In this document: one piece after another, positions 23,859-33,535 of the stretch | How the letters are laid out: the number at the start of each line of letters is the position of its first letter | How positions within the stretch are numbered: the first letter of the stretch is position 1 | From: Lacrimispora defluvii | GTDB lineage: Bacteria; Bacillota; Clostridia; Lachnospirales; Lachnospiraceae | DNA: 45,664 nt | Assembly: GCA_013036995.1 (NCBI GenBank) | Contig: JAAOXG010000054.1 | Coordinates: 1 to 45,664 of the forward strand | Direction of reading: 5' to 3' | Translations under genes and position numbers: made by a program | Notes under the pieces: model-generated | What the model saw: the letters and a program-made list of their open reading frames with translations, nothing else | Told to the model about the DNA's origin: nothing | Databases searched by the model: none

Positions 23859-24695
23859 ATGAAGCAGTTTACAGAACCCATTCGCATTACCAAAAAGCAG
23901 ACCGGCAAAGAAAAAGTGACCGCTGCTGCATCTTTAAACGCATACCTCTTAGACCCTGTTTCCGTTGCTCCAAAACGTCTGCGTCCGGCAGTGATCATCT
24001 GTCCGGGAGGTGGTTATGAGCACTTATCGGACCGGGAAGGAGAGCCTATTGCCATGCAGTTTCTATCCATGGGCTGCCATGCATTTGTTCTTAATTACAG
24101 CATAGCTCCGGAGGAATTTCCTTATCCGCAGATGGAGCTGGCAGCATCCGTCTCACTGGTCCGTTCCCATGCAGAGGAATGGCTGATCGATCCGGAAAAG
24201 ATTATCGTCTGCGGCTTCTCTGCAGGAGGCCATCTGGCCTGCAGCCTGGGGGCCTTCTGGAATCAGGAGTTTTTATACGGTCCGTTAGAACTTACTCCGG
24301 AAGAGATTAAACCTAATGGCATGATTCTGGCATATCCGGTGATCTCTTCCGGGCCTTACTGCCACCAGGGTTCTTTCCTTAATTTATTAGGAGCCGACGG
24401 AACAAATGAAGCAGCGCGCCGCCTGGTTTCTCTTGAATATCAGGTAGGTTCCCACACTCCCCCTGTATTCTTATGGCATACCTCAACTGACGATGCCGTA
24501 CCAGTAAAAAACAGTTACTTATTGGCTGATGCACTCACGGAGCACGGTGTCAGTGTGGAAATGCATATCTACCCTGCCGGCTGCCATGGACTGTCTTTAG
24601 CGAACAGGGAAGTTTCCGGAGAGGACGGCCGCTGCATCGTTCCCCAGTGTCAGAACTGGATCTCTCTTGCTAAAACCTGGCTGGAACATCTGTAG
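23859..24695 (+). CDS. Alpha/beta-hydrolase, acetyl-esterase-like (carbohydrate esterase)
   Basis: 278 residues of the Aes/BD-FAE-like esterase group. The oxyanion motif is ICPGGGYEHLSDREGEPIA, the nucleophile Ser is in GFSAGGH near residue 120, the catalytic Asp in HTSTDDAVP near 210 and the His in GCHGLSLA near 243. No signal peptide is visible. It probably deacetylates imported acetylated pectin or xylan oligosaccharides before glycosidases act; the exact ester is not readable. It is divergent from GH105 across a shared regulatory region. The nearest ribosome binding site, AGGGAG, is about 11 bases upstream. Confidence 0.88.
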   Translation: MKQFTEPIRITKKQTGKEKVTAAASLNAYLLDPVSVAPKRLRPAVIICPGGGYEHLSDREGEPIAMQFLSMGCHAFVLNYSIAPEEFPYPQMELAASVSLVRSHAEEWLIDPEKIIVCGFSAGGHLACSLGAFWNQEFLYGPLELTPEEIKPNGMILAYPVISSGPYCHQGSFLNLLGADGTNEAARRLVSLEYQVGSHTPPVFLWHTSTDDAVPVKNSYLLADALTEHGVSVEMHIYPAGCHGLSLANREVSGEDGRCIVPQCQNWISLAKTWLEHL

Positions 24696-24704
24696 TATCA
24701 AAAA

Positions 24705-24745
24705 GGCGGGACACTGGAAGTATTTCTACTTCCGGCTGTCCCGCC
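24705..24745 (-). terminator. Terminator, pfkA / esterase
   Basis: GGCGGGACA and TGTCCCGCC arms with inner GGAAGTA/TACTTCC pairing; on the minus strand it is followed by TTTTT, so it mainly serves pfkA. Confidence 0.85.
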
Positions 24746-24769
24746 TGTTCTATCAATTTCCTGTTCTTA

Positions 24770-25786
<1,017 letters not shown>

Positions 25787-25809
25787 TTACATTTCATACA
25801 CGTTGTATT

Positions 25810-28800
25810 CTAATTCATTTTGCCAATCTTTTCAAGTTTTTTTTCTACAAGTCTGACATTTATTTCACCAAGTTTTTTGGTTAAAATATCAAGAAGTCCA
25901 TCGGAAGCATTCACATTCCAGTTGGCTGGGAGCACTTTCTTTGCCCGTTCACGCTCCAGATAGATAATTACGGAATCACTGCCCTCGGATTCCCGCAGCA
26001 GCTCCAGAATCTCCCGCTCCGATTCCACATAAGTATCCTTGTCAGGGAATTTCAGCCACAGTTCTTTGGGAACTGCTGAAAATGGAATGACTCTCTCACA
26101 GATCAGCTTTCCAACCGGATCATCTCCAACGGAAGCCCTGCCCTGGATAAAAACCTTGGAATCCTCCACAAACAACTCTCTCTTGCTTTCATAATCCTTT
26201 GGAAATACAATGACCTCCACAGAGCCCACCAGATCTTCCAGGGTCAGGAATGCCATCATCTTGTTGTTTCTGGTAGTTTTTACGTTTTTGCCTGTAATCA
26301 TACCACCAATGGTTACGTAAGCACCATCCTGCACATTGGTCTTCTGGGTTTCCTCGTCTACGATAAAATCCACCGTTACTGCCGTAATGTGATTTCTCCA
26401 GGTCTCCTCATATGCTTCCAGCGGATGGCCGCTTACATAGATGCCAAGGGTCTCCTTTTCAAATGCCAGAAGATCTTCCTTCCCAAACTCACCCACATCA
26501 GGAAATGTGATCTGATAGTTGCTTTTCTCTTCCTCGCCTGCAAGATCAAACAGGGTAATCTGCCCTTCCATGGTATTCTTTCGTTCCTTGCTCCTCTGAT
26601 CAAGAAGCTCCGGCGCAATCAAAAGCTTCTGCTTTCTGGTACCTGGAAGAGTGTCAAGGGCTCCTGACTTGATGAAATTCTCAAGGGTTCTCTTATTGAC
26701 CTCTTTGTTGCTCATTCGGTCGATAAAGTCTTCCATATCGTGATAGAGTCCGTTTGCTATCCTCTCTGCCACAATCTGCTCCACCACGGATTTGCCCACG
26801 CTTTTAATGGCAGAAAGGCCATAGCGAATGGACTTGCCTGAAACGGAAAATCCGCTTTCTCCCTCATTGATATCCGGCGGAAGTATGGAAATCCCCATCT
26901 GTCTGCAGCTCAGGATATACTCTGAAACCTTAGACACGTTGTCCATAACAGAGGTTAAAAGTGCTGCCATAAACTCCTGGGGATAATAGTATTTTAAAAA
27001 TGCAGTCTGGTAGGATACAACTGCATAAGCAGCTGCATGGGATTTATTAAATGCATATTTGGCGAAATCAATCATCTCATCATAGATCTGATTGGCAGTC
27101 TTTTCATCCACTCCATTGGCTATACAGCCGGTTACCCCTTCTTCCGTATTGCCATATACGAAATTCTGGCGTTCCTTTTCCATGACGTAAGTTTTCTTCT
27201 TTGACATGGCACGGCGCACCAGATCGCTTCGGCCCATGGTATATCCGGCAAGGTCGCGGACGATCTGCATTACCTGCTCCTGATATACAATACATCCATG
27301 GGTGGGACCCAGTATGTGCTCCAGCTGGGGACAGTCATAGGTGATGGAATTCCGGTCATTCTTTCCTTTTAAATACTTGGGAATAAAATCCATGGGGCCG
27401 GGACGGTAAAGAGAAATTCCGGCGATAATATCTTCCAGACTCTCCGGCTTTAACTCCTTCATGAAACTCTTCATGCCGGAACTTTCCAGCTGGAATACCC
27501 CGTCGTCCTTTCCGGAACCGATGGAATCAAGCACAGCCTTGTCATTGTAATCAATCTGATCCATATCAAGGACAAGATCCCTGTTCTTCTTAATTGCTTC
27601 CACTGCATTCTGAATCACCGTAAGGGTTCTAAGCCCCAGGAAATCCATCTTTAAAAGTCCCAGCTCTTCCAGTGTGGTCATGGTAAACTGGGTGGTTATG
27701 GTTCCGTCCGCTGCTTTTGACAAAGGAACGTATTCATCCACCGAAGTACGGCTGATTACCACTCCCGCCGCATGCATGGAGGTATGTCTTGGCAGTCCTT
27801 CCAGACGCATGGACATATCAATTAAGTATTTTACTTCAGGGTCATCGTTGTAGGCGCTGCGCAGGTCAGGGCTTTGTTTCAGCGCCTTTTCCAGTGTCAT
27901 GCCAAGGTCACCCGGTATCATCTTGGCAATGGCGTCACAGCGGGCGTAAGGCATATCCAGCACCCTTCCTACGTCTCTCACCACACCCTTTGCTGCCAGG
28001 GTACCAAAGGTAACGATCTGAACCACCTGATCCTTGCCGTACTTTTCCACCACATAGTCAATAACTTCCTGCCGCCGTTCAAAGCAGAAATCCACGTCAA
28101 TATCAGGCATGGAGACTCGTTCGGGATTTAAGAAACGCTCAAAAAGAAGGTTGTACCGAATGGGATCAATGTCCGTAATCCCAAGACAGTAGGAAACGAT
28201 ACTTCCTGCAGCAGATCCTCTTCCCGGACCAACCATGATATTCTGGGATCTGGCATAATGAATGAAATCCCATACAATCAGGAAGTAATCCACATATCCC
28301 ATGGTATGAATGACGTCCAGCTCATATGTGAGGCGATCCTTTAAAGTCCCGTCATCATCGGGATAGTGGCGTATAAAGCCCTCAGTACAAAGTTTATTTA
28401 AATAAGACCAGGAGTCGTAGCCTTCCGGTACATCGTACTTTGGCAGCTTGGTCACACCGAACTCAATTTCGATATTACACCGCTCTGCAATCTTATGGGT
28501 ATTCTCCACCGCCTGGGTTGCATAAGAGAAAAGCTTTTTCATCTCTTCTTCCGATTTGCAGTAATACTGGCCGCCCTCGTAACGCATCCGGTTTTCGTCT
28601 GTCACCTTCTTACCGGTCTGAATGCACAGCAAAATATCGTGGGGTGTGGCATCCTCTGCAAAGGTATAATGAATATCATTGGTAGCCACCAGTTCAATCC
28701 CGGTCTCCGCGCTCATACGCACCAGTTCATGATTTACAGTCTTCTGCATGGGAATGCCGTGATCCTGAAGCTCAAGGAAGAAATTACCCTCACCGAAGAT

Positions 28801-29292
28801 CTCCTGATAATGAAGAGCCGCTTCCTTTCCCTTTTCATACTGACCCCTGCCAATGTAGCGCTGCACCTCACCTGCCAGGCAGGCACTGAGAGCGATCACG
28901 CCCTCATGGTATTCTCTTAATATTTCATAATCCACTCTTGGTTTATAATAAAATCCATCTACAAATCCTTTGGAAACAATCTTCATTAAATTCTGATAGC
29001 CCTGATTGTTCTCAGCAAGAAGTACCAGATGGTAGTACCGGTCTTCCCCGCCTGCAAGCTCTCTGTCAAACCTGGAACCGGATGTCACGTACACCTCACA
29101 GCCGATTATGGGCTTGATGCCGGCTTCCCTGGCGGCTCTGTAAAAATCAATCACGCCATACATGACGCCATGGTCTGTAATTGCCATACTGTCCATTCCC
29201 AGTTCTTTGGCTCTGGCGGTCAGTTCCTTAATTTTGCAGGACCCATCAAGCAGGCTGTATTCTGTATGGACATGCAAATGTGTAAATGCCAT
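25810..29292 (-). CDS. dnaE: DNA polymerase III alpha subunit (DnaE)
   Basis: 1160 residues, typical DnaE length. The N-terminal PHP domain begins FTHLHVHTEYSLLDGSCKI. The palm carries GPGRGSAAGS and PDIDVDFCFERR with catalytic Asp residues, followed by AAGVVIS, the fingers and the tandem HhH region (MDFIPKYLKG...). The C-terminal OB-fold is near YVTIGGMITGKNVKTTRNNKMMAFLTLED. It is the replicative polymerase of the DnaE1 type; the PHP-first layout and absence of an embedded exonuclease separate it from PolC. A -10 box TATAAT lies at 29325-29330 upstream. Confidence 0.97.
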   Translation of the reverse strand: MAFTHLHVHTEYSLLDGSCKIKELTARAKELGMDSMAITDHGVMYGVIDFYRAAREAGIKPIIGCEVYVTSGSRFDRELAGGEDRYYHLVLLAENNQGYQNLMKIVSKGFVDGFYYKPRVDYEILREYHEGVIALSACLAGEVQRYIGRGQYEKGKEAALHYQEIFGEGNFFLELQDHGIPMQKTVNHELVRMSAETGIELVATNDIHYTFAEDATPHDILLCIQTGKKVTDENRMRYEGGQYYCKSEEEMKKLFSYATQAVENTHKIAERCNIEIEFGVTKLPKYDVPEGYDSWSYLNKLCTEGFIRHYPDDDGTLKDRLTYELDVIHTMGYVDYFLIVWDFIHYARSQNIMVGPGRGSAAGSIVSYCLGITDIDPIRYNLLFERFLNPERVSMPDIDVDFCFERRQEVIDYVVEKYGKDQVVQIVTFGTLAAKGVVRDVGRVLDMPYARCDAIAKMIPGDLGMTLEKALKQSPDLRSAYNDDPEVKYLIDMSMRLEGLPRHTSMHAAGVVISRTSVDEYVPLSKAADGTITTQFTMTTLEELGLLKMDFLGLRTLTVIQNAVEAIKKNRDLVLDMDQIDYNDKAVLDSIGSGKDDGVFQLESSGMKSFMKELKPESLEDIIAGISLYRPGPMDFIPKYLKGKNDRNSITYDCPQLEHILGPTHGCIVYQEQVMQIVRDLAGYTMGRSDLVRRAMSKKKTYVMEKERQNFVYGNTEEGVTGCIANGVDEKTANQIYDEMIDFAKYAFNKSHAAAYAVVSYQTAFLKYYYPQEFMAALLTSVMDNVSKVSEYILSCRQMGISILPPDINEGESGFSVSGKSIRYGLSAIKSVGKSVVEQIVAERIANGLYHDMEDFIDRMSNKEVNKRTLENFIKSGALDTLPGTRKQKLLIAPELLDQRSKERKNTMEGQITLFDLAGEEEKSNYQITFPDVGEFGKEDLLAFEKETLGIYVSGHPLEAYEETWRNHITAVTVDFIVDEETQKTNVQDGAYVTIGGMITGKNVKTTRNNKMMAFLTLEDLVGSVEVIVFPKDYESKRELFVEDSKVFIQGRASVGDDPVGKLICERVIPFSAVPKELWLKFPDKDTYVESEREILELLRESEGSDSVIIYLERERAKKVLPANWNVNASDGLLDILTKKLGEINVRLVEKKLEKIGKMN

Positions 29293-29324
29293 CTGTCGTT
29301 TCTCCTTCTATCCTCATTTCTTCT

Positions 29325-29330
29325 ATTATA
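29325..29330 (-). promoter_or_regulatory. Probable -10 box of the dnaE promoter
   Basis: TATAAT on the minus strand about 33 bases upstream of the dnaE start; a poor TTCAGG lies 16 bases before it. Confidence 0.45.
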
Positions 29331-29388
29331 ACATAAAAAGACAGCCCCTGAACATAATTTGCGTGAAATTAAAAAGGGAGATATATAA

Positions 29389-29430
29389 GAGGCGGAGCTT
29401 CCATTGTCAGGCAATGGCAGTCTCCGCCTC
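29389..29430 (-). terminator. Terminator after the HPr-like gene
   Basis: GAGGCGGAG and CTCCGCCTC arms with inner CCATTG/CAATGG pairing. It closes the long uvrC-to-crh operon before dnaE. Confidence 0.8.
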
Positions 29431-29453
29431 AAAAACACGTTATATTCCAGTTA

Positions 29454-29711
29454 TTATTCCTGATTGCTTAAGTATTTCTCGATCTCACTGACCGCATGCT
29501 CTTCATCAGTTCCATCTGCTGTAATTGTAATCTGCTCTCCTGCTGCAAGGCCGAGAGTCATCATACCCATAATACTTTTGGCATTCACTCTTTTTGATTC
29601 GATTTCAACATAAATGTTGCTTTCATACTGGCTGGCAACCTGAACCAGCATAGCGACTGGTCTCGCCTCCAAACCTGATGCAAGTTCCACGGTGACTGTT
29701 TTTCTTACCAT
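29454..29711 (-). CDS. crh: HPr-like regulatory protein with Glu15 (Crh-like)
   Basis: 85 residues from ATG 29711, with GAGGAGG 6 bases upstream. The HPr fold is clear (MVRKTVTVELASGLEARPVAMLVQVASQYES...), but position 15, the phosphocarrier His of HPr, is Glu (GLEARP). Ser46 is present in VNAKSIMGMM, the site used by HPr kinase. This pattern matches Crh, where position 15 is Gln in Bacillus: no role in sugar phosphotransfer, only as a CcpA corepressor when Ser46 is phosphorylated. Its position after whiA also mirrors the Bacillus yvcJ-yvcK-whiA-crh order, and hprK is in the same operon. A true ptsH must lie elsewhere. Confidence 0.85.
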   Translation of the reverse strand: MVRKTVTVELASGLEARPVAMLVQVASQYESNIYVEIESKRVNAKSIMGMMTLGLAAGEQITITADGTDEEHAVSEIEKYLSNQE

Positions 29712-29722
29712 AATTATCCTCC

Positions 29723-30709
29723 TCATTCCTCTGAACGGGTCTGTTCCGTTCCGCTGCCCACGCCTGTCCCGCGCAGCCGCCCTGCCAAATCACAAAGCTT
29801 TCTAAGTCGGTGGTTCACTCCTGATTTACCAACAGGAGGGTCCAGAGCTTCTCCAAGCTCCTTTAATGTTGCGTCCGGCCTCTCCAGTCTCTCTCTGGCA
29901 ATCTCCATTAAATTGTCAGGAAGATTATCAAGTCCGATTGTATCTCTGATATATTCTATATCTTCTATCTGCTTTACCGCAGCTGATACCGTTTTATTAA
30001 TATTTGCAGTCTCACAGTTGACCTGTCTGTTCACGCTGTTGCGCATATCCTTTAAGATCCTGATATTCTCAAGCTCCATTAAAGCAACCGGAGCCTCCAT
30101 GACATTTAAAATATCAACAATCTGGCTTCCCTCTTTGATATAGACAACAAAATAACGCTTTCTCTTAACTATCTTTGCATCAAGTTCAAACGTTGCAATA
30201 ATCGATTTCAACTGCTCTGCTTTTTCTTCTGTGGCACATACGATTTCATAATGGTAGAACTTCTCCGGATCACTTAAGGATCCTGACGAGAGAAATGCAC
30301 CCCGTATAAATGCTCTCCTGCAGCATGACTGCTGGATCACCACGTTCTTTACTACACTAAGATTCTCTCCTACTTCTCCGTTTTCGTCAAGGAGTTTGGT
30401 TGCATGAAGTACCCGAATGGCATCTTCATGTTCCCGGATCGTTACCGTATAGGTACGGTTTTTATTCAAGTAGGCATTTCTTCTAATAGAGACATCAGTA
30501 CTTATATTAAATGTTTTTTTCAATAATGTAAAGTACTTTCTTGCAACTGCTACATTTTCCGTATGGATTTTAATGGTATAGCGGTCATCTTCTGATATGA
30601 TTATCTTGCCGCAAAGGCTGATGATCGCAGCCATTTCTGCGATCTGACAGTGTCTTGCCGGGCTGATCTGCCTGGAAAGCTCTTCTTTTAATTTGGAAGA
30701 AAATGACAT
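29723..30709 (-). CDS. whiA: DNA-binding protein WhiA
   Basis: 328 residues: an N-terminal LAGLIDADG-like part (MSFSSKLKEELSRQI...AEMAAIISLCGKI, RAFIRGAFLSSGSLSDPEKFYHYEI) and a C-terminal helix-turn-helix (LKELGEALDPPVGKSGVNHRLRKLCDLA). It is conserved in Gram-positive bacteria and linked to cell division and chromosome segregation. The gene follows rapZ with 2 bases between and precedes the Crh-like gene, the standard cluster. Confidence 0.95.
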   Translation of the reverse strand: MSFSSKLKEELSRQISPARHCQIAEMAAIISLCGKIIISEDDRYTIKIHTENVAVARKYFTLLKKTFNISTDVSIRRNAYLNKNRTYTVTIREHEDAIRVLHATKLLDENGEVGENLSVVKNVVIQQSCCRRAFIRGAFLSSGSLSDPEKFYHYEIVCATEEKAEQLKSIIATFELDAKIVKRKRYFVVYIKEGSQIVDILNVMEAPVALMELENIRILKDMRNSVNRQVNCETANINKTVSAAVKQIEDIEYIRDTIGLDNLPDNLMEIARERLERPDATLKELGEALDPPVGKSGVNHRLRKLCDLAGRLRGTGVGSGTEQTRSEE

Positions 30710-30711
30710 AT

Positions 30712-31593
30712 CTAGACCACCCTTTTCCCTGTATTATCCTTCTCTATATCCCGGTGCTCGATCTTAATTCCGAACTCAGCCCTGGACTTAAACTTTTCGT
30801 AAACCGCCTTGGCAACGGTTACCGAACGGTGCTTTCCGCCGGTACAGCCAATGGCTATCACCAGCTGATTCTTTCCTTCCAGAACATAGTTTGGAAGCAG
30901 GAACTCCAGCATATCATAAAGCTTGTTCAAAAACAGATCAGCGGTTCCATGCTGCATCACATAGTCCCGCACTTCTTTTTCTTCCCCTGTCCTGTTTCGC
31001 AGTTCTTCCACATAATAGGGATTGGGCAGAAACCTTACATCAAATACCAGATCTGCATCCGATGGAATTCCGTATTTAAATCCGAACGAGAGGATGGTAA
31101 TGTATAAATTCCGGTAAGATTCATGTTTCATGAAAATCTTTTCCAGCTCCTGCCTCAGTTCTTTGGTGAGAAGCTTGCTGGTATCGATGATATAATCAGC
31201 CTCTTCCTTTAGAAAAGCAAGCTTCCCACGCTCTTTTTCAATTCCGCTGTCGATTCTGCCGCCTGCTGCCAGTGGATGGGCCCTTCTGGTTTCTTTATAC
31301 CGTTTAATCAGTATTTCATCTCCGGCATCCAGGAAAAGAATCTCAAAAGGGACCCGGTTTCTGGACCATTCATCAAAGATCCTGTTTAAAACCGATAAAT
31401 CCTCCCCGCTTCTGATATCAATACCCAAAGCAGCGTTCTGGATTCCTTCCGGATTTTTAGAGGTCAGCTCCGCAAACGTCTCAATGAGGGGGATAGGAAG
31501 ATTATCCACACAGTAGAATCCCATATCCTCCAGCATTTTGAGCGCCTGGGTCTTCCCTGCGCCTGACATGCCTGTCACAATTACAAGCCTCAC
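30712..31593 (-). CDS. rapZ: RapZ/YvcJ-family nucleotide-binding protein
   Basis: 293 residues with an N-terminal P-loop (VTGMSGAGKTQALKMLEDMGFYCVDNLP), a DAGDEILIKRYKETRRAHPL Walker B region and the C-terminal VAIGCTGGKHRSVTVA of the family. In Gram-positives it binds GTP/ATP and has been linked to competence and RNA metabolism; in E. coli it is an RNase adaptor for a small RNA. The start is GTG at 31593, with AAGGAG upstream. Usually paired with whiA, as here. Confidence 0.95.
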   Translation of the reverse strand: MRLVIVTGMSGAGKTQALKMLEDMGFYCVDNLPIPLIETFAELTSKNPEGIQNAALGIDIRSGEDLSVLNRIFDEWSRNRVPFEILFLDAGDEILIKRYKETRRAHPLAAGGRIDSGIEKERGKLAFLKEEADYIIDTSKLLTKELRQELEKIFMKHESYRNLYITILSFGFKYGIPSDADLVFDVRFLPNPYYVEELRNRTGEEKEVRDYVMQHGTADLFLNKLYDMLEFLLPNYVLEGKNQLVIAIGCTGGKHRSVTVAKAVYEKFKSRAEFGIKIEHRDIEKDNTGKRVV

Positions 31594-31612
31594 TGTATAC
31601 TCCTTTGCACCG

Positions 31613-32524
31613 TTAAAACTTTCCCAGTGTCTTTACTTCCATCTCAAGCATTACTCCGGTTTTTTCATATACCCTGTTCTTTATCTCTTCACATAAGGCT
31701 ATAATGTCCGCCGCAGTTGCCTGATCCTTATTAATCACAAATCCGCAGTGTTTTTCTGAAACCTGGGCACCTCCTACGGAAAATCCCCGAAGCCCTGCGT
31801 CTTCGATCAGCTTCCCGGCATAATATCCTTCCGGGCGTTTAAAGGTGCTTCCTGCACTTGGAAATTCCAAGGGCTGCTTTTCTTTTCTCCTGCGTGCCAG
31901 TTCATCCATTCGTTCTTTGATTGAAACCGGATCGCCTTCTTTTAAGCGAATGTTTGCTTCCACCACCACATACTGCTTTGGTATAATGCAGCTGGTCCGG
32001 TATCCCAAAGAAAGCTCGCTGGCGGGAATCTCTTTGATATCGCCATCCCCTGTTACTACTTTTACACTGCGAAGCACCTCTTTCATCTCCGAACCATATG
32101 CACCGGCATTCATGACTACAGCTCCCCCCAGTGTTCCCGGTATTCCGGCAGCGAACTCAAAGCCTGTCAGTGATGCCTTATATGCTTCCTGTGCAATTCT
32201 CGCCAGAGAAAGTCCTGCTCCGGCTTTTATCATCCCCGTCTCCTGATTTACCTGACAGCTGTTAAAGCTGTCCATAGAGATAACCACCCCGTCAAAACCC
32301 TGATCCCCCACCAGAAGATTACTTCCATTGCCTAAAATGAAATATGTCTCATTCTCCTGCTTACAAGTCTTAATGACTGCTGCAAGTTCCTTTTCATCTC
32401 CCGGAGTTACAAAGCAGGCTGCCGGTCCCCCAACCCGGAAGGATGTATGTCTTTTCATCTCTTCCCCTGCTTTTATATGGTTTTTATCGGCTGCACCAAG
32501 AAGTTTTTCATAAATTCCAGTCAT
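31613..32524 (-). CDS. murB: UDP-N-acetylenolpyruvoylglucosamine reductase
   Basis: 303 residues from ATG 32524 with GAGGTG upstream; the TTG at 32536 is rejected. FAD-binding motifs are HTSFRVGGPA, FILGNGSNLLVGD and GFEFAAGIPGTLGGAVVMNAGAYG; the catalytic Ser is in FPSAGSTFKRP. It reduces the enolpyruvyl intermediate to UDP-MurNAc in peptidoglycan synthesis. It lies 9 bases after hprK in the operon. Confidence 0.96.
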   Translation of the reverse strand: MTGIYEKLLGAADKNHIKAGEEMKRHTSFRVGGPAACFVTPGDEKELAAVIKTCKQENETYFILGNGSNLLVGDQGFDGVVISMDSFNSCQVNQETGMIKAGAGLSLARIAQEAYKASLTGFEFAAGIPGTLGGAVVMNAGAYGSEMKEVLRSVKVVTGDGDIKEIPASELSLGYRTSCIIPKQYVVVEANIRLKEGDPVSIKERMDELARRRKEKQPLEFPSAGSTFKRPEGYYAGKLIEDAGLRGFSVGGAQVSEKHCGFVINKDQATAADIIALCEEIKNRVYEKTGVMLEMEVKTLGKF

Positions 32525-32532
32525 CAGACACC

Positions 32533-33465
32533 TCAATCATCCTGTTTTCTTGATAAGTTTGCCTGGACGCGGTTGTATAATTCCTGTGCCGCGTTGTACC
32601 CCATCTTCTTCTGTCTGTAATTGACGGCAGCTGATTCAACGATAATGGCCAGATTACGGCCCGGACGAACGGGAATGGAATGGCATACTACCTGATTGCC
32701 TAAGAATTCCGTGTAATTGTCCTCGATCCCCAGTCTGTCGTACTCTTTATCCTTATCCCAGTCTTCCAGCTTAATCACCATATCAATGGCCTGTGTATCC
32801 TTTACACTCTCTACACCGAACAACGTCTTCACATCGATAATTCCAATTCCCCGTAATTCGATAAAATGTCTTGTAATCTCCGGCGCGCTTCCGATTAAGG
32901 TATCATCACTCACCTTGCGGATCTCAACCACATCATCGGTTACAAGACGGTGGCCTCTCTTAATCAGTTCCAGAGCTGCCTCGCTTTTACCGATGCCGCT
33001 CTCTCCCATAATCAGCACTCCCTCGCCAAATACGTCAACTAAAACGCCGTGAATGCTGATACATGGCGCCAGCTTTACCTTCAGCCAGCGGATTACCTCT
33101 GCCATTAAATCAGACGTGGTTTTATCTGAAACCAGGCAGGGGATTCCGTAATGATTGCAAAGTGCCAGCATATCCTCATCTGGATTCTGGCTGCGGCTGT
33201 ATACCAGACACGGGATCTGATAGGAGAGCAGCTTATCGTACATCTCCATCTTTCTTTCATGATTCATCTGGTTTATATATTCCTGCTCTACATATCCGAT
33301 AATCTGAACCCGTTCATTGTCAAAGTGATCAAAAAAACCGGTCAGCTGGAGAGCCGGACGGTTTACATCCGGATGGCTGAGCACAATTTTCTCCGCATCG
33401 ATCTCCGGCGTCATATTCCGGAGATTCATTTTTTCAATCAGATCTGTGATTGCTACTCCATGCAT
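32533..33465 (-). CDS. hprK: HPr kinase/phosphorylase
   Basis: 310 residues from ATG 33465, with AAGGAG 9 bases upstream; upstream in-frame codons to 33555 overlap uvrC and are rejected. The N-terminal domain contains LSHPDVNRPALQLTGFFDHF. The C-terminal kinase has the P-loop GESGIGKSEAALELIKRGH, the DDVVEI segment and ELRGIGIIDVKTLFG. It phosphorylates and dephosphorylates Ser46 of HPr/Crh to set carbon catabolite repression. Notably its likely substrate, the Crh-like protein, is encoded in the same operon. Confidence 0.96.
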   Translation of the reverse strand: MHGVAITDLIEKMNLRNMTPEIDAEKIVLSHPDVNRPALQLTGFFDHFDNERVQIIGYVEQEYINQMNHERKMEMYDKLLSYQIPCLVYSRSQNPDEDMLALCNHYGIPCLVSDKTTSDLMAEVIRWLKVKLAPCISIHGVLVDVFGEGVLIMGESGIGKSEAALELIKRGHRLVTDDVVEIRKVSDDTLIGSAPEITRHFIELRGIGIIDVKTLFGVESVKDTQAIDMVIKLEDWDKDKEYDRLGIEDNYTEFLGNQVVCHSIPVRPGRNLAIIVESAAVNYRQKKMGYNAAQELYNRVQANLSRKQDD

Positions 33466-33535
33466 GGTGAAATGCTCCTTTTCATCTGTTTTTTTCATAC
33501 TAACACAGATTTCGTATTTTGAAAAGCAGTGGGCA

